Below, piece after piece: positions 7,535 through 10,861 of a stretch of 10,861 nt of DNA (the first letter of the stretch is position 1; every line of letters begins with the position of its first letter). Position numbers and translations under genes: made by a program. This DNA comes from Erwinia sp. (GTDB lineage: Bacteria; Pseudomonadota; Gammaproteobacteria; Enterobacterales; Enterobacteriaceae), in assembly GCA_003512805.1 (NCBI GenBank), contig DOOK01000017.1, forward strand, positions 9,741 to 20,601, written 5' to 3'. The notes below the pieces were generated by a model. The model searched no databases. It was not told the origin of the DNA and worked only from the letters and a program-made list of their open reading frames with translations.

Positions 7535-7652
7535 CTTACGCACCGTGGTTTGTGCCCCCTTTCAAGCGTCAGGCTGAGCCTGGCGTCATATTCTCCCCCT
7601 GGAAACTACACCGCTTGTCGCGGTCAGGGCGGAACCGGAGTCAGTCAACTTT
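7535..7652 (+). other. rhlE 5' leader with two small hairpins
   Basis: The predicted untranslated leader carries CGTCAGGC / GCCTGGCG (7567-7574 / 7578-7585, one G-T pair, 3-base loop) and ACCGC / GCGGT (7610-7614 / 7620-7624, 5-base loop). The second sits 13 bases before the ribosome binding site GGAG (7637-7640). That GGAG lies 12 bases from the ATG, a longer than usual gap. Structured leaders are known for some DEAD-box helicase mRNAs; regulation here is inference. Confidence 0.4.
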
Positions 7653-9062
7653 ATGTCATTTGATTCTCTCGGCCTTAATGCCGATATTTTGCGTGCCGTT
7701 ACCGAACAGGGCTATAACGAGCCAACCCCGATTCAGCGTCAGGCGATCCCTGTAGTGCTTGGCGGGCGTGACCTGATGGCCAGCGCCCAGACCGGTACCG
7801 GTAAAACCGCTGGTTTTACCCTGCCGCTGCTGCAGCTGCTAAGCACTTCAAGCCCGCATCCAAAAGGTCGTCGCCCTGTTCGTGCGCTGATCTTAACCCC
7901 AACCCGCGAGCTGGCTGCGCAGGTGGGCGAAAACGTTCGTGATTACAGTAAATACCTGGATCTGCGCTCGCTGGTCGTCTTCGGCGGCGTCAGCATCAAT
8001 CCGCAGATGATGAAACTGCGCGGCGGCGTCGACGTGCTGGTGGCAACGCCTGGCCGTCTGCTGGATCTGGAGCATCAGAACGCGCTGGATCTGTCTCAGG
8101 TCGAAATTCTGGTGCTGGACGAAGCGGACCGTATGCTGGATATGGGCTTTATCCACGATATCCGTCGCGTGCTGTCCAAGCTGCCGGCTAAGCGTCAAAA
8201 TCTGCTGTTCTCCGCTACCTTCTCTGACGAGATCAAAACCCTGGCGGAAAAATTGCTGCACAACCCGGAGCAGGTGGAAGTGGCTCGCCGCAACACCGCT
8301 TCCGAGCAGATTACCCAGCATGTGCATTTTGTAGATAAAAAGCGCAAGCGGGAACTGCTTTCTTTCCTGATCGGCCGTGACAACTGGCAGCAGGTGCTGG
8401 TGTTTACCCGTACCAAGCACGGTGCTAACCATCTGGCTGAACAGCTGAATAAAGATGGCATCACTGCGGCAGCGATCCACGGCAACAAGAGCCAGGGCGC
8501 GCGTACCCGTGCACTGAGCGATTTTAAAGACGGCAATATTCGCGTACTGGTGGCGACCGATATCGCCGCGCGTGGTATCGATATTTCCGAACTGCCGCAC
8601 GTCGTGAACTATGAGCTGCCAAACGTGCCGGAAGATTACGTACACCGTATTGGCCGTACAGGCCGTGCTGCGGCCACCGGCGAAGCGCTGTCGCTGGTCT
8701 GTGTGGACGAGCACAAGCTGCTGCGCGATATCGAACGCGTGCTGAAGCGTGAGATCCCGCGTATCGCTATTGAAGGTTACGAGCCGGATCCGAGCATTAA
8801 AGCAGAGCCGATTCAGAACGGTCGTCAGCAGCGCGGCGGCGGCGGCGGTGCAGGCCGAGGTCGTGGTGCACCGCAGGGTAATCGCGGTGGCGAGCGTAGC
8901 CAGAGCGGCAACCGTAGCGGTAGCGGCGGCGGTCGTGGACAGGCAGCCAGCGGCGAGCGTAGCCAGTCAGAGCGACAGGGCAACGGCCCACGTCGTCAGG
9001 GCGAAAGCGCTGGTGCACCGCGTACGAATAAAACCCGTCAGCGTCGCTCCAACCCGGCGTAA
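7653..9062 (+). CDS. rhlE: ATP-dependent RNA helicase RhlE (DEAD-box)
   Basis: A 469-residue DEAD-box helicase that unwinds short RNA duplexes; in E. coli RhlE affects ribosome maturation. All motifs are intact: F3 with the Q motif PTPIQ (24-28), motif I AQTGTGKT (45-52), Ia PTRELA (83-88), Ib TPGR (132-135), II DEAD (156-159), III SAT (187-189), IV VFTRTK (250-255), [11 protein letters not shown] (301-310) and [10 protein letters not shown] (331-338). Residues 389-469 form a low-complexity, basic, Gly/Arg/Ser/Gln-rich tail typical of RhlE, probably disordered and RNA-binding; E. coli RhlE is about 15 residues shorter. The tail holds a duplicated GERSQS unit (413-418 and 434-439). The start is fixed by the family N-terminus MSFDSLGL. 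A promoter with an extended -10 lies upstream and a strong terminator downstream, so it is monocistronic. Confidence 0.97.
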   Translation: MSFDSLGLNADILRAVTEQGYNEPTPIQRQAIPVVLGGRDLMASAQTGTGKTAGFTLPLLQLLSTSSPHPKGRRPVRALILTPTRELAAQVGENVRDYSKYLDLRSLVVFGGVSINPQMMKLRGGVDVLVATPGRLLDLEHQNALDLSQVEILVLDEADRMLDMGFIHDIRRVLSKLPAKRQNLLFSATFSDEIKTLAEKLLHNPEQVEVARRNTASEQITQHVHFVDKKRKRELLSFLIGRDNWQQVLVFTRTKHGANHLAEQLNKDGITAAAIHGNKSQGARTRALSDFKDGNIRVLVATDIAARGIDISELPHVVNYELPNVPEDYVHRIGRTGRAAATGEALSLVCVDEHKLLRDIERVLKREIPRIAIEGYEPDPSIKAEPIQNGRQQRGGGGGAGRGRGAPQGNRGGERSQSGNRSGSGGGRGQAASGERSQSERQGNGPRRQGESAGAPRTNKTRQRRSNPA

Positions 9063-9089
9063 CGGTAAACGGTAAACGGTAAACGGTAA
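9062..9089 (+). repeat. Heptanucleotide tandem repeat (ACGGTAA x4) after the rhlE stop
   Basis: Four perfect head-to-tail copies of ACGGTAA run from the last base of the rhlE stop codon to the A run of the terminator stem. Seven is not a multiple of three, and TAA occurs in every copy. The array is non-coding in the rhlE frame, where translation has already stopped. It probably arose by slipped-strand duplication. Confidence 0.95.
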
Positions 9090-9119
9090 AAAAGGGGATC
9101 TTCCGATCCCCTTTTTTTT
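9088..9119. terminator. Strong intrinsic terminator after rhlE
   Basis: A6 (9088-9093) and GGGGATC (9094-9100) pair with GATCCCC (9105-9111) and T8 (9112-9119) around a TTCC tetraloop. The 7-bp GC-rich core with flanking A and T runs makes it efficient rightward and possibly leftward. It separates rhlE from dusC. Confidence 0.95.
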
Positions 9120-9170
9120 GCTGGCGGCTAAGCCAGTCTCCTCTTTTTTCTATCAGCAACGGTTTGTGAC

Positions 9171-10118
9171 ATGCGCGTTTTACTGGCCCCGATGGAGGGC
9201 GTGCTTGATTCACTGGTGCGCGAACTGCTCACCGACGTCAACGATTACGATCTCTGCATCACCGAATTCCTGCGGGTGGTCGATCAGCTTTTGCCTGCCA
9301 AATCCTTTTACCGGCTCTGTCCTGAGCTGCATCACGCCAGCCGTACGCCTTCCGGCACGCTGGTGCGCATTCAGCTGCTGGGTCAGTATCCGGAATGGCT
9401 GGCAGAGAATGCGGCGCGTGCGGTGGAGCTGGGCTCCTGGGGAGTCGATTTAAACTGCGGCTGCCCTTCCAAAACCGTTAACGGCAGCGGCGGCGGCGCC
9501 ACTCTGCTGAAAGATCCCGAGCTGATTTATCGTGGCGCGAAAGCGATGCGCGAAGCCGTTCCTGCCCATTTGCCGGTGACGGTTAAAGTACGGCTGGGGT
9601 GGGAATCCGGCGCGCGACAGTTTGAAATCGCGGATGCGGTAGAGCAGGCTGGTGCCACCGAACTGGCGGTACACGGGCGCACTAAAGAAGACGGCTACAG
9701 GCCGGAGCGTATCAACTGGCAGGCGATCGGTGAAATCCGTCAGCGACTGACTATCCCGGTTATCGCCAACGGTGAGATTTGGGACTGGCAAAGCGCGCAG
9801 GATTGTCTGCAGGTAACGGGATGTGACGCCGTGATGATTGGGCGCGGCGCGCTTAACGTGCCCAACCTGAGCCGGGTAATCAAATATAACGAGTCGCCTT
9901 TGCCCTGGCCGCAGGTCGTCATGCTGCTGCAACGCTACGTGCAGCTGGAAAAACAGGGCGATACGGGCCTCTATCATGTTGCCAGAATCAAACAGTGGCT
10001 GGGCTATTTGCGCAAAGCCTATCAGGAAGCCAACAATCTGTTTAGCCAGGTACGCGCACTGAAATCCTCAGGCGAGATCGCGCTGGCGGTGGATCGTTAC
10101 GCGTTAACGGTGAGGTAG
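9171..10118 (+). CDS. dusC: tRNA-dihydrouridine(16) synthase DusC
   Basis: A 315-residue FMN-dependent enzyme that reduces uridine to dihydrouridine at position 16 of the tRNA D-loop. It has the same length as E. coli DusC and very similar sequence. The N-terminal LLAPMEGV (4-11) begins the TIM barrel. The catalytic Cys is C98 in LNCGCPSK (94-101), followed by the glycine-rich [10 protein letters not shown] (104-113). K139 (VKVRLG) and H168 (VHGRTK) are the usual FMN and substrate residues, and ANGEI (199-203) and IGRGAL (223-228) bind the FMN phosphate. The C-terminal helical domain carries [12 protein letters not shown] (266-277), which distinguishes DusC from DusA and DusB. The start follows the family, but the ATG at 9171 has no clear Shine-Dalgarno (CAACGGTTTGTGAC precedes it). 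It is set off from rhlE by a terminator. Confidence 0.97.
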   Translation: MRVLLAPMEGVLDSLVRELLTDVNDYDLCITEFLRVVDQLLPAKSFYRLCPELHHASRTPSGTLVRIQLLGQYPEWLAENAARAVELGSWGVDLNCGCPSKTVNGSGGGATLLKDPELIYRGAKAMREAVPAHLPVTVKVRLGWESGARQFEIADAVEQAGATELAVHGRTKEDGYRPERINWQAIGEIRQRLTIPVIANGEIWDWQSAQDCLQVTGCDAVMIGRGALNVPNLSRVIKYNESPLPWPQVVMLLQRYVQLEKQGDTGLYHVARIKQWLGYLRKAYQEANNLFSQVRALKSSGEIALAVDRYALTVR

Positions 10119-10124
10119 CTCACC
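10109..10124 (+). other. Hairpin overlapping the dusC stop codon
   Basis: GGTGAG (10109-10114) and CTCACC (10119-10124) form a perfect 6-bp stem around the tetraloop GTAG, which contains the dusC TAG (10116-10118). No T tract follows, so it is not a standard terminator; it may protect the 3' end or weakly attenuate. Confidence 0.4.
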
Positions 10125-10131
10125 ATATAAA

Positions 10132-10145
10132 TTACAAGTTTGTAA
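10132..10145. promoter_or_regulatory. Palindrome upstream of the MFS promoter
   Basis: TTACAA-GT-TTGTAA is a perfect 6+2+6 palindrome. Its centre lies about 52 bases before the start site predicted from the -10 box, a position often used by activators. No regulator is recognised. Confidence 0.5.
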
Positions 10146-10163
10146 CATTTTGCCGCGAAATCT

Positions 10164-10177
10164 CTTAGCCTGCTAAG
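10164..10177. promoter_or_regulatory. Palindromic operator candidate abutting the -10 box of the MFS gene
   Basis: CTTAGC-CT-GCTAAG is a second perfect 6+2+6 palindrome, lying in the spacer just ahead of the -10 box. A longer-spaced dyad, AGCCTGC (10167-10173) and GCAGGCT (10185-10191), overlaps it and brackets the -10. A repressor here would block RNA polymerase. Its centre is 32 bases, about three helical turns, from that of the palindrome at 10132-10145. Confidence 0.55.
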
Positions 10178-10178
10178 G

Positions 10179-10184
10179 TATAAT
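10179..10184 (+). promoter_or_regulatory. -10 box of the MFS transporter promoter
   Basis: A perfect TATAAT lies 33 bases before the ATG at 10218. No matching -35 is seen at 16-18 bases (CGAAAT at the 17-base spacing) and there is no extended -10 TGn, so the promoter may need an activator. Confidence 0.6.
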
Positions 10185-10217
10185 GCAGGCTTATCACTCT
10201 CATTTTCCGGCTCCGAC

Positions 10218-10861
10218 ATGTCTGCAACCCCAGCCTTATCCCGCGCTCAGCTTAACAAGCGCATCATTTCCGTAGTGATCTTTACCTTCTTTTGCTACCT
10301 CTCTATCGGTCTGCCGCTGGCGGTACTGCCGGGCTATGTGCATAACCAGCTGGGTTACAGCACCTTTATTGCCGGGTTAATTATCAGCCTGCAATACTTT
10401 GCTACCCTGATCAGCCGCCCGCAGGCCGGGCGCTATGCCGATCTCCTTGGCCCAAAAAAAGTGGTCATGATGGGGCTGATCCTGTGCGGGGTCAGCGGCT
10501 TGTTCAGCATTCTGGCGGTCATAGCCAGCGCGCCGCTGACCAGCCTGATATTGTTAGCGGCCGGACGAGTGGTGCTGGGGCTGGGTGAAAGCCTGACGGC
10601 CACCGGCTCCATTCTCTGGGGCATTAATATTGTCGGCACCACCCAAAGCGCACGGGTGATCTCCTGGAATGGCGTGGCGACCTATCTGGCGATGGCCCTG
10701 GGCGCCCCGCTGGGCGTCCTGCTCAATACCGCCTTTGGCATTCCCGGATTTGCCGGATTGATTGTGTTGATGGCGGTTTTCGGCTTCTGGCTGGCAACCC
10801 GGCGGCCGGCAGTCGTGGTGACCACAGGCCAGCGTATTCCGTTTACCCAGGTGTTTTTCCG
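10218..10861 (+). CDS. YhhS-like major facilitator superfamily transporter (3' end outside the window)
   Basis: The frame opens at the ATG at 10218 and runs without a stop to the window end, giving 214 residues of a protein that in this family has about 400. It shows the first six hydrophobic segments of an MFS fold, with the signature motif A between TM2 and TM3 (GRYADLLGPKK, 71-81). Stretches such as IGLPLAVLPGYVH (30-42), ISLQYFATLISRP (56-68) and RVISWNG (146-152) closely follow E. coli YhhS, with weaker similarity to YfcJ. YhhS/YfcJ are inner-membrane exporter-like proteins with poorly defined substrates, reported for drugs or sugars. The true gene name is uncertain because paralogues exist, so no symbol is given. 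There is no good ribosome binding site besides weak purines. The upstream region carries palindromes suggestive of a dedicated regulator. Confidence 0.9.
   Translation, partial: MSATPALSRAQLNKRIISVVIFTFFCYLSIGLPLAVLPGYVHNQLGYSTFIAGLIISLQYFATLISRPQAGRYADLLGPKKVVMMGLILCGVSGLFSILAVIASAPLTSLILLAAGRVVLGLGESLTATGSILWGINIVGTTQSARVISWNGVATYLAMALGAPLGVLLNTAFGIPGFAGLIVLMAVFGFWLATRRPAVVVTTGQRIPFTQVFF

Noticed and set aside
7552..7755. Possible leader peptide or small gene ahead of rhlE
   Set aside because: It starts at GTG with no ribosome binding site, runs into the rhlE coding region out of frame, and shows no peptide pattern typical of attenuators.
7893..8714. 273-codon open frame on the minus strand inside rhlE
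   Set aside because: It is antisense to all the conserved helicase motifs of rhlE, and its composition (His/Gln-rich) is what reverse-complemented coding sequence gives.
9062..9089. CRISPR-like repeats
   Set aside because: The units are only 7 bases and directly adjacent with no spacers; it is a simple tandem repeat.
9450..9977. 175-codon open frame on the minus strand inside dusC
   Set aside because: It is the antisense shadow of a fully conserved dusC, with no start signal or family resemblance.
10433..10642. Minus-strand frame inside the MFS gene
   Set aside because: The plus-strand frame is a clear MFS transporter that simply runs off the window, so the minus frame is a shadow.

Overview
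This window looks like ordinary chromosome from an Enterobacterales bacterium. The best guess is the Erwiniaceae (Pantoea/Erwinia/Mixta-like). DusC, ClsB, YbhN, YbhL and RhlE resemble the Escherichia coli proteins over their whole length. YbhQ is clearly more diverged and shorter at its C-terminus, and the gene order differs from E. coli at several points. The family assignment is inferred from recalled protein similarity, not from a search.

Layout. Bases 1-899 hold the 3' part of a DUF1615 (putative lipoprotein) gene, convergent with a methyl-accepting chemotaxis protein gene (957-2900, minus). A FliA (sigma-28) promoter lies just upstream of the chemotaxis gene. Next is ybhL (3127-3837, plus), a BAX-inhibitor-1 family membrane protein. 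It converges across a shared bidirectional terminator on the minus-strand operon ybhP-clsB-ybhN (6843 down to 3867), whose three genes overlap by 4 and 1 bases. Reading plus again are ybhQ (7029-7409), rhlE (7653-9062, a DEAD-box RNA helicase with an RG-rich tail), dusC (9171-10118, tRNA dihydrouridine-16 synthase) and the start of a YhhS-like MFS transporter (10218 to the window end).

How the genes work together. ybhP-clsB-ybhN is a membrane-lipid cassette: a cardiolipin synthase, an MprF-flippase-like integral membrane protein and an endonuclease/exonuclease/phosphatase-fold enzyme, made from one translationally coupled mRNA. RhlE and DusC both act on RNA, but a strong terminator separates them. 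The chemoreceptor should be co-expressed with flagella. The DUF1615 and MFS genes are independent neighbours.

No new multi-gene system was found. The points most worth a second look are: the paired palindromes around the MFS promoter; the absence of the ybhFSR-cecR block between ybhQ and rhlE; the lytic-transglycosylase-like ES motif in the DUF1615 protein; the FliA promoter; and a heptanucleotide tandem array directly after the rhlE stop codon. No rRNA, tRNA, CRISPR array, insertion sequence or attachment site was seen.
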